Assembly (NCBI GenBank): GCA_903911455.1
Contig: CAIWDQ010000553.1
Span: forward strand, 1 to 14,015
Source: an uncultured bacterium
GTDB taxonomy: Bacteria > Bacteroidota > Bacteroidia > Bacteroidales > JACABE01
DNA length: 14,015 nt
Direction of reading: 5' to 3'
Part shown: piece after piece, positions 8,241 through 14,015 of the stretch
Layout of the letters: each line of letters starts with the position of its first letter
How positions within the stretch are numbered: the first letter of the stretch is position 1
Program-made: the position numbers and the translations under genes
The notes under the pieces: generated by a model
What the model saw: only the letters and a program-made list of their open reading frames with translations
What the model was told of the DNA's origin: nothing
Databases searched by the model: none

Positions 8241-8278
8241 CCCCCTTTTTAAAAGGGCTAGGGGGATGTATTTTTTTT
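8241..8278 (+). terminator. Possible terminator / dispersed GC-arm repeat after cdsA
   Basis: Starting 9 bp after the cdsA stop, five C (8241-8245) can pair with five G (8261-8265) around a centre that itself contains a weak CCCTT/AAGGG inverted repeat. A run of eight T follows at 8271-8278. The T-run is five bases away from the stem, so this is an imperfect intrinsic terminator. The segment ending GGGCTAGGGGG resembles the one at 9768-9802 (GGGCTGGGGTGAGG), so it may instead be a dispersed repeat. Confidence 0.4.
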
Positions 8279-8341
8279 GAATAGCCACGCACTTTAGTGC
8301 GTGGGTTAATGATTAGATAAGATTAATGTGCTTTAGCACAA
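8273..8341 (+). repeat. Two-hairpin element, copy A
   Basis: Starts with TTTTTTGAATAGCCACG, identical for 17 bases with copy B at 9865-9881. Hairpin 1 (8285-8304) has an 8-bp perfect stem, CCACGCAC/GTGCGTGG, with loop TTTA. Hairpin 2 (8327-8340) has stem TGTGC/GCACA, also with loop TTTA. The layout resembles paired REP hairpins. The stem differs from copy B by a compensated base pair, so the hairpin itself seems conserved. Confidence 0.75.
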
Positions 8342-8348
8342 TTTGGAA

Positions 8349-8367
8349 TGTAGTTTAGAAAACTACA
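8349..8367 (+). repeat. Perfect hairpin TGTAGTTT/AAACTACA
   Basis: An 8-bp perfect inverted repeat with a 3-nt loop (AGA). Its arms share GTAGTT/AACTAC with the next hairpin at 8375-8401, so the two may be related. There is no T-run on either side, so it is not an obvious terminator. Confidence 0.6.
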
Positions 8368-8374
8368 CATTATT

Positions 8375-8401
8375 TAGTGAGTAGTTACAAACTACTCACT
8401 A
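8375..8401 (+). repeat. Perfect 12-bp hairpin TAGTGAGTAGTT
   Basis: TAGTGAGTAGTT at 8375-8386 pairs perfectly with AACTACTCACTA at 8390-8401 across a 3-nt loop (ACA). It is the longest perfect stem in the window, about 112 bp downstream of the rhuM stop and convergent to it. No T-run follows on either strand, so a REP-like or nucleoid role is as possible as transcript-end formation. Confidence 0.65.
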
Positions 8402-8475
8402 CGGCAGCATACTACAAACAACTGGGGGGATTCTTCCACACCACATAGCCGATAAGCGTCTTAGCGATTAATTCC

Positions 8476-8509
8476 GAAGCCAAGGTTTAAATATAAACTA
8501 GAAGAAGAA
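8476..8509 (+). repeat. 34-bp direct repeat, copy 1
   Basis: Core AAGGTTTAAATATAAA. It matches copy 2 (9684-9717) at 31 of 34 positions and ends 5 bp before the rhuM stop codon. Together with copies 2 and 3 it brackets the RhuM gene. Confidence 0.65.
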
Positions 8510-8513
8510 TTTC

Positions 8514-9530
8514 TTAGTCTTTATTGTTATTTTTATTTGATTTTAATGAAAGTTTCTTAATCGCTTTATCTAATTCGTCTGGTTCATGAGATTGTAATTG
8601 CTTTTGATATTTCTCAAATTCTTCCATTGCAAATTCCTCAGCTTCATCATGACTTATTTTACCTAAGTGTTTTAATATTTCTCTATCATTAAGAGTTAAA
8701 AAGCTATGTAATTTTTCAATCCAATCTTTCATGTGCATAGGTTTACGTTGCATAGCTTGTAATTCTGCAAACTCTAAATATTGGTTTACTATACGGTTGA
8801 GATGGTCTAATTCTTTTTCGTCAAGATAATTTTTAGCTATCACTACATCTTGTTTTCTAATCTGATCACCAGGAAAATTAGTTAATCCCATATTAGGTTT
8901 TCTAGCATCCGCTCTTAGTTTTACGAGTTCAGCAGCAGTATGCGCATGTATAGCCCAATGAAACTTATTTTGTACTGTTGCAAAAAACTGTTGAGTAATT
9001 TCAGTGTTTGCATCATAATCTATACTTGTTGCATAGATATCACATACTTTACGATAAAATAATTTCTCGCTGCTACGTATGTCGCGAATCCTTGCAAGCA
9101 GTTCATCAAAATAATTATTCCTTGCAAGCTTTAATCTCTCATCATCTAATACAAATCCTTTAATAATATATTCTTTTAGCTGTTGTGTTGCCCACATTCT
9201 AAAATGAGTAGCCACATGAGATTGCACTCTGTAACCAACCGAAATAATCATATCAAGATTATAATAAAGAATTTCACGTTTTACGTTTCTGCTCCCCTCT
9301 TTTTGAACTTGTGCAATTTTTGCACAAGTTGAATCCTCTTGCAGTTCACAAGTATCATAAATATTTTGAATATGTTTTGCAATAGAACTTCTATCGGTTT
9401 GAAACAATTCAGCCAATTGAGCTTGATTAAGCCAAACAGTTTCATCTTTCAATCTTACATCAATCTTAGTAGTACCTTGCTTTGACTGATATATTAAGAT
9501 TTCTCCTTTATTTTCCATTATTTTTCTCAT
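8514..9530 (-). CDS. rhuM: RhuM-family protein
   Basis: A 338-residue protein matching the Virulence_RhuM family over its length. After the strand region ILIYQSKQGTTKIDVRLKDETVWL comes a helix-turn-helix-like block, NQAQLAELFQTDRSSIAKHI (35-54). The family core is at 89-133, with YNLDMIISVGYRVQSH and FRMWATQQLKEYIIKGFVLDDERL. The C-terminal half has FFATVQNKFHWAIHAHTAAEL (182-202) and KPNMGLTNF (211-219). Despite the Salmonella 'virulence' name, the biochemical role is not established. Relatives are often found in type I restriction loci and genomic islands, which fits the hsdR gene upstream here. It has its own likely promoter (-7 box at 9542-9549), so it need not depend on hsdR transcription. 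The start at 9530 is the first ATG after that box; a second Met at 9518 is possible. Hairpin elements and direct repeats flank it on both sides. Confidence 0.9.
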   Translation of the reverse strand: MRKIMENKGEILIYQSKQGTTKIDVRLKDETVWLNQAQLAELFQTDRSSIAKHIQNIYDTCELQEDSTCAKIAQVQKEGSRNVKREILYYNLDMIISVGYRVQSHVATHFRMWATQQLKEYIIKGFVLDDERLKLARNNYFDELLARIRDIRSSEKLFYRKVCDIYATSIDYDANTEITQQFFATVQNKFHWAIHAHTAAELVKLRADARKPNMGLTNFPGDQIRKQDVVIAKNYLDEKELDHLNRIVNQYLEFAELQAMQRKPMHMKDWIEKLHSFLTLNDREILKHLGKISHDEAEEFAMEEFEKYQKQLQSHEPDELDKAIKKLSLKSNKNNNKD

Positions 9531-9541
9531 TTGATTTTTTG

Positions 9542-9549
9542 CAAAGGTA
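9542..9549 (-). promoter_or_regulatory. Bacteroidota -7 promoter element for rhuM
   Basis: On the minus strand this reads TACCTTTG, a perfect TAnnTTTG match, 11 bases before the rhuM ATG. A TTTG candidate for the -33 box lies on the minus strand at 9569-9566, a spacing of 16 bp, slightly shorter than usual. The predicted leader is only a few bases long. Confidence 0.55.
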
Positions 9550-9683
9550 CTTATAAAAATGCTTCCAAATTCATAATTTCTAACTACTGAAGGAAGGCAT
9601 TACTAATAATTCATTTCCGGTTAGCGGTTTCATTACGCTTAGCTGATTTTTTTATTTTTATTATGTTTTTAATATTTATAACA

Positions 9684-9717
9684 GAAGACAAGGTTTAAAT
9701 ATAAATGAGAAGAAGAA
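9684..9717 (+). repeat. 34-bp direct repeat, copy 2
   Basis: The same core AAGGTTTAAATATAAA as copy 1, followed by TGAGAAGAAGAA. It differs from copy 1 at only three positions and lies on the other side of rhuM in the same orientation. Confidence 0.65.
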
Positions 9718-9767
9718 AGACAACTTTGTTTAAATGAATTATAAACTAAATAAATTGCTGTCTTACA

Positions 9768-9802
9768 CCCTCTCCTTTTAGGAGAGGGCTGGGGTGAGGT
9801 CC
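9768..9802 (+). repeat. GC-rich hairpin repeat CCCTCTCC/GGAGAGGG
   Basis: An 8-bp perfect stem (9768-9775 with 9781-9788) around a 5-nt loop TTTTA, followed by CTGGGGTGAGGTCC. The hairpin plus GGGGTGAGG tail resembles a dispersed bacterial intergenic repeat known from many genomes. It is much more GC-rich than its surroundings. Confidence 0.6.
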
Positions 9803-9811
9803 TTTATAACC

Positions 9812-9845
9812 AAAGTCAGGGTTTAAATATAAATGAGAAAAAAAT
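9812..9845 (+). repeat. 34-bp direct repeat, copy 3 (diverged)
   Basis: Shares the unbroken core GGTTTAAATATAAATGAG with copy 2 but is diverged at both ends (AAAGTCAG in front, A-run behind). It lies directly before two-hairpin element copy B. Confidence 0.55.
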
Positions 9846-9864
9846 TTAACTTCATTTTCTTTTC

Positions 9865-9935
9865 TTTTTTGAATAGCCACGTACTTCAGTACGTGGGATG
9901 AATGATTAGGTAGATTTATTGTGCTTTAGCACAAT
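9865..9935 (+). repeat. Two-hairpin element, copy B
   Basis: Direct-orientation partner of copy A. Hairpin 1 (9877-9896) has stem CCACGTAC/GTACGTGG and loop TTCA. Hairpin 2 (9918-9935) has stem ATTGTGC/GCACAAT and loop TTTA. The spacer between them keeps ATGATTAG. In hairpin 1 a C-G pair of copy A is a T-A pair here, with both arms changed. Confidence 0.75.
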
Positions 9936-9968
9936 GTTAACAAACTATGAATTAGAAAGAGTACTATA

Positions 9969-12900
9969 TTATATTATATTATTCTTCTTAAAATTCTCTG
10001 CTTGCTCAAAAATCTCAACATAAACTTCATCTCTTTCTACAGGTGGATAACCAAATTCATCTAAAAGCATTATTAAGCCAGCTTTTAATGCTGATTTAAT
10101 ATCATCTCTTTTATTCCAATCAGGATATTTTGCCTGCCCTTCAACTAAGTCTTTAACAGTTTTTGCAAGTTCTATTAATTTATCTTCGGGATAAGTGAAG
10201 TCATATTTAACACATAATTCTAGAAGAATGTCATAAAATGCCTTTTCTTCAAAGTCTATTCCTAGAGCATCACCTGCAGAAAACTCTTTGTGTACCTCCC
10301 AAATTAGATTAGTAAGTTGTTCTGCCATTTCTTCATATACTTCACTTCTGAATAAATCGTTTTCATCTCTTTGATTATATCTTTCAACTAATACCTGCAT
10401 CTTTTTTGAGAAATCAACACCTTTTACTTTATTAACTTTTAGTATTTCTCCAATAACTCTCTTGAGTAATTGTTGTAATAATTTAATCTTTGTATTTGGT
10501 AATTTTATTTTATCAATTTTAGCCAAATAGTCTGCATCAAAAATATCTTGTTCAGTTTCTTGCTCATCACCTAACTTAAATATTTCTTCAACTCCATCAC
10601 TTGCCAAAGCATCTTTAATCATTTCCCTTACTCTGGCATTCATTTGAGCGGTATCGGGTGCTTCACCACCGTTTAATTTTAATATTATTGAACGAACAGC
10701 TAAATAAAAATGAGTGTAATCTCTTTCAATCTGCACCAATTGATCACTACCTGTACATATATCATAAGCTGCTTTCAATCTTCTAACCAAACCCATAAAA
10801 CGGGTTTCAAACTCTTTTGTTTGTTGTACAAATTCAACTGCTAAATTCAAAGTATTTAGTTGTTCAAGAGTCGTACCTTTAAAATACTTAGTACTATCAA
10901 ATTTGTGGAAAAGCTTTGCTAAAAGGTCTAAATGATTCTTAACAATAATCAACGATTCGGCAATATCTTCAAAATTATCTTCATCACCTTTATTATATTT
11001 AGCTAATGCCAGATTCATTTGTTTTTTAATACCGATATAATCTACAACCAATCCTTTATTTTTATCTTTATATTTCCTGTTAACTCTTGATATGGTTTGT
11101 ATCAAACTATGTTGCTGAATAGGTTTATCAATATATATTGAATCAAGGAAAGGAACATCAAAACCAGTTAGCCACATATCAACAACAATAGCAATCTTGA
11201 AATTTGATTTCTCATTCTTAAATTGCCTGTCCAATTCTTTTCTATATTCCTTTGTCCCTAATAAATCATAAAGTTCTTTTGGATCATCTTTATCTCTGGT
11301 CATTATCATTTTGATACGCTCAATTGGTTTGAGTTCTCTTTTGTCTTTGTCCGTAAGTTCTACTCCTTCTTCAGCTTCTCTTATTTCATTCCAATCAGGC
11401 TTTAATGCAATAATATTTTTATAAAGATCATAAGCTATTTTACGATTACTACACACAAACATAGCTTTACCAATTACAGTAGACCCTTCCGAAACTCTGT
11501 TTTCATAATGCATCACAAAATCTTCAGCTAATGCCTGTAAACGGTCAGGGTCGCCAAGAATTGAATAAATATTTGCAGTTTCCTGTTTACTTTTATCTAT
11601 TTGATATTCGTTAGCTCCTAATTCAGCAGCTTCTTCATAATATTTCTCTATCTTTTCAAGTTCATTGTTTTTTAAAGCTATTTTTGCAGCTCTTCCTTCA
11701 TATACTATTCTTACAGTTATTTCATCTCTTACTGATTCTGTCATGGTATAAGCATCAACATCTCTGCCAAAAACATCTAAAGTAGCATCAATTGGAGTTC
11801 CTGTAAATCCAACATAAGTTGCATTAGGGAAAGAATCGTGTAAGTATTTAGCAAATCCATACGTTTTAGAAACTCCTTTTTCACTTACTTTTATTTTTTG
11901 ATCAAGGTTAACCTGACTTCTGTGTGCTTCATCAGATATACATATTATATTATTTCTGTCGCTTAATAATTCTGTATCTTCTGTAAACTTATGAATAGTA
12001 GTTAAAAATACGCCTCCACTTTGTCTGTTTTGCAACAATTCTCTTAAGTTGGCTCTACTTTCAACGCTTACTACTGTATTATCACCAATAAATCTTTTAG
12101 CATTGGTAAATTGTCCCGACAATTGATCGTCTAAATCTGTACGGTCTGTTATCATTACTATGGTAGGACTTTCAAAATGTTTACTTTTCATCAGCAACCT
12201 AGCCAGATAAAGCATTGTAAAACTTTTACCACAACCGGTTGCACCAAAATAGGTACCTCCTTTACCATCACCTTTTGGTTTCTGAGCAATCTTAATAGTA
12301 TCATATAATCTTTTAGCTGCATAATATTGAGGATACCGACAAACAATCTTTTCGTTTTTCTTTGAACTATCAGGCAAGTAAATAAAGTTACGGATAATAT
12401 CTCTTAACCTGTTCTGATTAAACATCCCCTGAACCATTGTAAACATACTATTGATACCATCTACATCTTTTGCTAATCCAGCTACTCTTCGCCATGCATA
12501 AAAGAATTCGTAAGGTGCAAAAAACGAACCTGCTTTATTATTAACCCCATCACTAAGTACACAAAAAGCATTGTATTTAAATAACTCAGGAATATCTCTG
12601 CGATAGCGGATTGTTAATTGTTTATAAGCATCGTAGATTGTTGCTTCTTCGCGAATAGCACTTTTAAATTCAAACACTACCAATGGCAAACCATTGATAT
12701 AAATAATTCCGTCAGGAATTCGCTTTTCAGAACCAACTATTTCTAACTGGTTAACGAATTTATAAATATTATAATCAGGTGGATATTGTTCGTTAGATTC
12801 CGATACAACAATAGTATCAATATCAGGACTGCAAAGTTGTGCATCCAAACCATTGTAGTCTATCAATTCAATATGAATATCTTTTTGATTTCTGTCTTCT

Positions 12901-13181
12901 CTTTTTAAGATAAAACCATCCGATAACCAACGCATAATCGTTTTATTACTTTCGTAAAGATCAGAAGAAGGTAAGGTTTTTAATTTAAGTACTATTTGTT
13001 TAGCTTCGTTAAGAGTAATTCCTTTATTTTGGTATTTAGATAGTAAATAATTTATCAAATCTTCTTCAATTAATACTTCGTCAACGGCTCTTTTTATATT
13101 ATTACCAAAGTGGTGTGGGAAATATTCATTCCCTAATAATTCAATAAACGCCTGTTCTAATTTTTCTTCTGTAAATCTCAT
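9969..13181 (-). CDS. hsdR: Type I restriction enzyme, R (HsdR) subunit
   Basis: Motor and nuclease subunit of a type I restriction-modification complex, which would work with HsdM and HsdS (not in this window). The 1070 residues are typical. The N-terminal PD-(D/E)xK nuclease shows PDG with Asp157, then VVFEFKSA with Glu171 and Lys173, followed by YKQLTIRYRRDIPELFKYN. The SF2 translocase has Walker A GATGCGKS (313-320), DEAH (417-420), FTGTPID (459-465), DMWLTGFDVP (668-677) and QTISRVNR (695-702). The C-terminal third is the helical region that docks to the methylase core. No frameshift or missing catalytic residue is seen, so it looks functional. The start ATG is 2 bp beyond the stop of the upstream RAYT gene, so hsdR is probably transcribed, and perhaps translationally coupled, through that gene. 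Confidence 0.96.
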   Translation of the reverse strand: MRFTEEKLEQAFIELLGNEYFPHHFGNNIKRAVDEVLIEEDLINYLLSKYQNKGITLNEAKQIVLKLKTLPSSDLYESNKTIMRWLSDGFILKREDRNQKDIHIELIDYNGLDAQLCSPDIDTIVVSESNEQYPPDYNIYKFVNQLEIVGSEKRIPDGIIYINGLPLVVFEFKSAIREEATIYDAYKQLTIRYRRDIPELFKYNAFCVLSDGVNNKAGSFFAPYEFFYAWRRVAGLAKDVDGINSMFTMVQGMFNQNRLRDIIRNFIYLPDSSKKNEKIVCRYPQYYAAKRLYDTIKIAQKPKGDGKGGTYFGATGCGKSFTMLYLARLLMKSKHFESPTIVMITDRTDLDDQLSGQFTNAKRFIGDNTVVSVESRANLRELLQNRQSGGVFLTTIHKFTEDTELLSDRNNIICISDEAHRSQVNLDQKIKVSEKGVSKTYGFAKYLHDSFPNATYVGFTGTPIDATLDVFGRDVDAYTMTESVRDEITVRIVYEGRAAKIALKNNELEKIEKYYEEAAELGANEYQIDKSKQETANIYSILGDPDRLQALAEDFVMHYENRVSEGSTVIGKAMFVCSNRKIAYDLYKNIIALKPDWNEIREAEEGVELTDKDKRELKPIERIKMIMTRDKDDPKELYDLLGTKEYRKELDRQFKNEKSNFKIAIVVDMWLTGFDVPFLDSIYIDKPIQQHSLIQTISRVNRKYKDKNKGLVVDYIGIKKQMNLALAKYNKGDEDNFEDIAESLIIVKNHLDLLAKLFHKFDSTKYFKGTTLEQLNTLNLAVEFVQQTKEFETRFMGLVRRLKAAYDICTGSDQLVQIERDYTHFYLAVRSIILKLNGGEAPDTAQMNARVREMIKDALASDGVEEIFKLGDEQETEQDIFDADYLAKIDKIKLPNTKIKLLQQLLKRVIGEILKVNKVKGVDFSKKMQVLVERYNQRDENDLFRSEVYEEMAEQLTNLIWEVHKEFSAGDALGIDFEEKAFYDILLELCVKYDFTYPEDKLIELAKTVKDLVEGQAKYPDWNKRDDIKSALKAGLIMLLDEFGYPPVERDEVYVEIFEQAENFKKNNII

Positions 13182-13183
13182 AA

Positions 13184-13921
13184 TTAATCTAAATAAAATT
13201 TATCGTCTTCCCATCTAGCAGGGTTTTCTATTATATAATCAGAAATTCGTTGATATGATTTATCGGTACGTATTATATGTTCGTAATAATCGCGTTGCCA
13301 AATAGACGGTTGAACCTGTCGGGGCGAATTGCATTCGCCCTTTGAATTGATTGAATTGCATTCGCCCATTTCATTATCGGACGAATCCGTCGGGGCGAAT
13401 TGCATTCGCCCTTTTTCATTATCGGGCGAAAGCATTTCGCCCCTACGACTTTCGTACGTATTTATTTGTCTCATAACTGAACCTTCAAAACCGCGGACAA
13501 TTGCACCAACTGTTTGCGATGGCGATCTAAATCCCTGTCGGGACGGTTGGGGCGAATTGCATTCGCCCGATATAATGGGCGAATGCAATTCGCCCTTACG
13601 ATTTTGATCCGTTTTTATATTGGGCGAATGCAATTCGCCCCTACCGATATCATTTATTATAATTATTCCATGTAAATGGTTTGGCATTATTACGAAAACA
13701 TCCAATTCTACATTTTTGCGAACATTTGGGGTATTTCCCCATTCGTTATAGGCAATGTTACCATAATCATTCAATATCATTTTACCATCAACAATTTCGC
13801 CCAACGTACTAACATCCCTATCCTGACAACATATTGTTATAAAATATGCGCCTGCCTGCGAATAATCGTATCCTTTTAATCGGATTGATCTGCGGTGATG
13901 GATATTTGGGTTATATGTCAT
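13184..13921 (-). CDS. REP-associated tyrosine transposase (RAYT) with REP repeats in its reading frame
   Basis: Single-strand-specific Y1 HUH enzyme of the IS200-like TnpA_REP family, thought to act on REP hairpins. Conserved blocks: HHRRSIRLKGYDYSQAGAYFITICCQDR (8-35), HUH motif in VIMPNHLHGIIII (77-89; His82 and His84), TVGAIVRGFEGSVMRQIN (137-154) and IWQRDYYEHIIRTDKSYQRISDYIIENPARW (207-237). The catalytic tyrosine is probably Tyr212 or Tyr213. Relatives are usually about 170-190 residues; this one has 245. The excess sits in two inserts, about residues 92-130 and 159-203, encoded by REP palindromes and reading GELHSP, GECNSP, GEMLSP and GRMQFAP. Every core block stays in frame, so it may still be active. 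Start ATG at 13921; no clear -7 box upstream, where another REP pair lies. It ends 2 bp before hsdR. Confidence 0.92.
   Translation of the reverse strand: MTYNPNIHHRRSIRLKGYDYSQAGAYFITICCQDRDVSTLGEIVDGKMILNDYGNIAYNEWGNTPNVRKNVELDVFVIMPNHLHGIIIINDIGRGELHSPNIKTDQNRKGELHSPIISGECNSPQPSRQGFRSPSQTVGAIVRGFEGSVMRQINTYESRRGEMLSPDNEKGRMQFAPTDSSDNEMGECNSINSKGECNSPRQVQPSIWQRDYYEHIIRTDKSYQRISDYIIENPARWEDDKFYLD
13322..13640 (-). repeat. Array of seven REP-like 19-bp palindromes inside the RAYT gene
   Basis: Consensus GGGCGAATTGCATTCGCCC: 8-bp stem, loop TGC. Copies, with orientation defined by the TGC loop: 13322-13340 (+), 13353-13367 (+, left arm decayed), 13393-13411 (+), 13424-13442 (-), 13550-13568 (+), 13577-13595 (-), 13622-13640 (-). 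The copy at 13424 has a compensated pair (stem GGGCGAAA/TTTCGCCC). Bases just 5' of the stem, in each copy's own orientation, are GTCG, (decayed), GTCG, GTAG, GTTG, GTAA and GTAG. Two inverted pairs, 13393/13424 (12-bp spacer) and 13550/13577 (8-bp spacer), resemble the paired layout of bacterial BIMEs. Confidence 0.93.
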
Positions 13922-13973
13922 TTGTTTTGTTATTAATTTATTTTCTCGTCCGTCGTTTCGTTTTCCCCAGTCG

Positions 13974-14015
13974 GGGCGAATTGCATTCGCCCTTTTTATT
14001 ATCGGGCGAATGCAA
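13974..14015. repeat. REP palindrome pair upstream of RAYT, cut by window end
   Basis: One complete 19-bp palindrome at 13974-13992, preceded by GTCG, then an 11-bp spacer (TTTTTATTATC) and the first 12 bases of an opposite-oriented copy at 14004-14015. The spacer closely matches the 12-bp spacer between the copies at 13393 and 13424, so this is the same pair type outside the gene, about 50 bp upstream of the RAYT start. Confidence 0.85.

Larger units (their letters stand above)
9531..9968. other. Noncoding repeat-rich gap between rhuM and hsdR
   Basis: 438 bases with no credible gene on either strand. They hold, in order: the rhuM promoter, an unexplained stretch (9570-9683) with long T-runs, direct repeat copy 2, a GC hairpin, direct repeat copy 3, and two-hairpin element copy B. 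The hairpins near the hsdR end have T-runs only on the wrong side for an hsdR terminator, so no terminator is assigned to hsdR. Confidence 0.7.

Noticed and set aside
9608..9660. Possible terminator with TTAGCG/CGCTTAG arms and a following T-run
   Set aside because: The arms pair for only about four bases and no plus-strand gene ends upstream, so a terminator is not supported.
9877..9935. hsdR terminator at two-hairpin element copy B
   Set aside because: The T-run lies before the hairpins on the plus strand, so on the minus strand, the direction of hsdR, an A-run follows instead. That is not an intrinsic terminator.
13329..13607. 92-codon plus-strand frame with GELHSP and GECNSP peptides
   Set aside because: It is antisense to the RAYT gene and stays open mainly because the palindromes have no stop in any frame. 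The conserved transposase blocks are on the other strand.
13322..13640. CRISPR array
   Set aside because: Repeats are short, palindromic, in both orientations and unevenly spaced (8 to over 100 bp), with no spacers of constant length and no cas genes.

Overview
The window is AT-rich bacterial DNA, most likely from the Bacteroidota (Bacteroidales-like). Three things suggest this: the gene order rsfS-ftsH-(LUD)-(DUF2007)-cdsA with a NUDIX/pyrE/SRPBCC block beside it, the protein signatures, and several perfect matches to the Bacteroidota promoter -7 element TAnnTTTG just upstream of genes (pyrE, rsfS, rhuM). No rRNA, tRNA or CRISPR array was recognised.

Region 1 (1-8232) is ordinary chromosomal housekeeping sequence. 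It holds the 3' part of a TlpA-like thioredoxin-fold protein whose start lies outside the window. This converges on a NUDIX hydrolase, which is divergent from pyrE. pyrE is followed by an SRPBCC-fold protein that converges on a birA-type biotin ligase lacking the repressor domain. Divergent from birA is a compact operon: rsfS, ftsH, a LUD-domain protein, a DUF2007 protein and cdsA. The last two overlap by 8 bp.

Region 2 (8233-9968) is a boundary zone dense in hairpins. A RhuM-family gene lies between two direct copies of a two-hairpin element (8273-8341 and 9865-9935). Their arms differ by compensatory changes. A 34-bp direct repeat occurs three times here, and there are further perfect hairpins.

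Region 3 (9969-14015) is part of a type I restriction-modification locus on the minus strand. It has an intact HsdR of 1070 aa. A REP-associated tyrosine transposase (RAYT) lies upstream of it and ends 2 bp before the hsdR start codon. hsdM and hsdS are not in the window and may lie beyond 14015.

The most striking signal is in the RAYT gene. Seven copies (one decayed) of a 19-bp REP-like palindrome, GGGCGAATTGCATTCGCCC, lie inside its own reading frame, with another copy plus a truncated one upstream. The palindrome has no stop codon in any of its six frames. The copies are translated as repeated GELHSP / GECNSP peptides in two inserts between conserved transposase blocks. Most intact copies carry GTAG or a GTNG variant immediately 5' of the stem, resembling the GTAG of E. 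coli REPs recognised by RAYTs. The transposase therefore appears to have been colonised by its own substrate repeat without losing its frame, and it sits in what looks like one transcript with hsdR.
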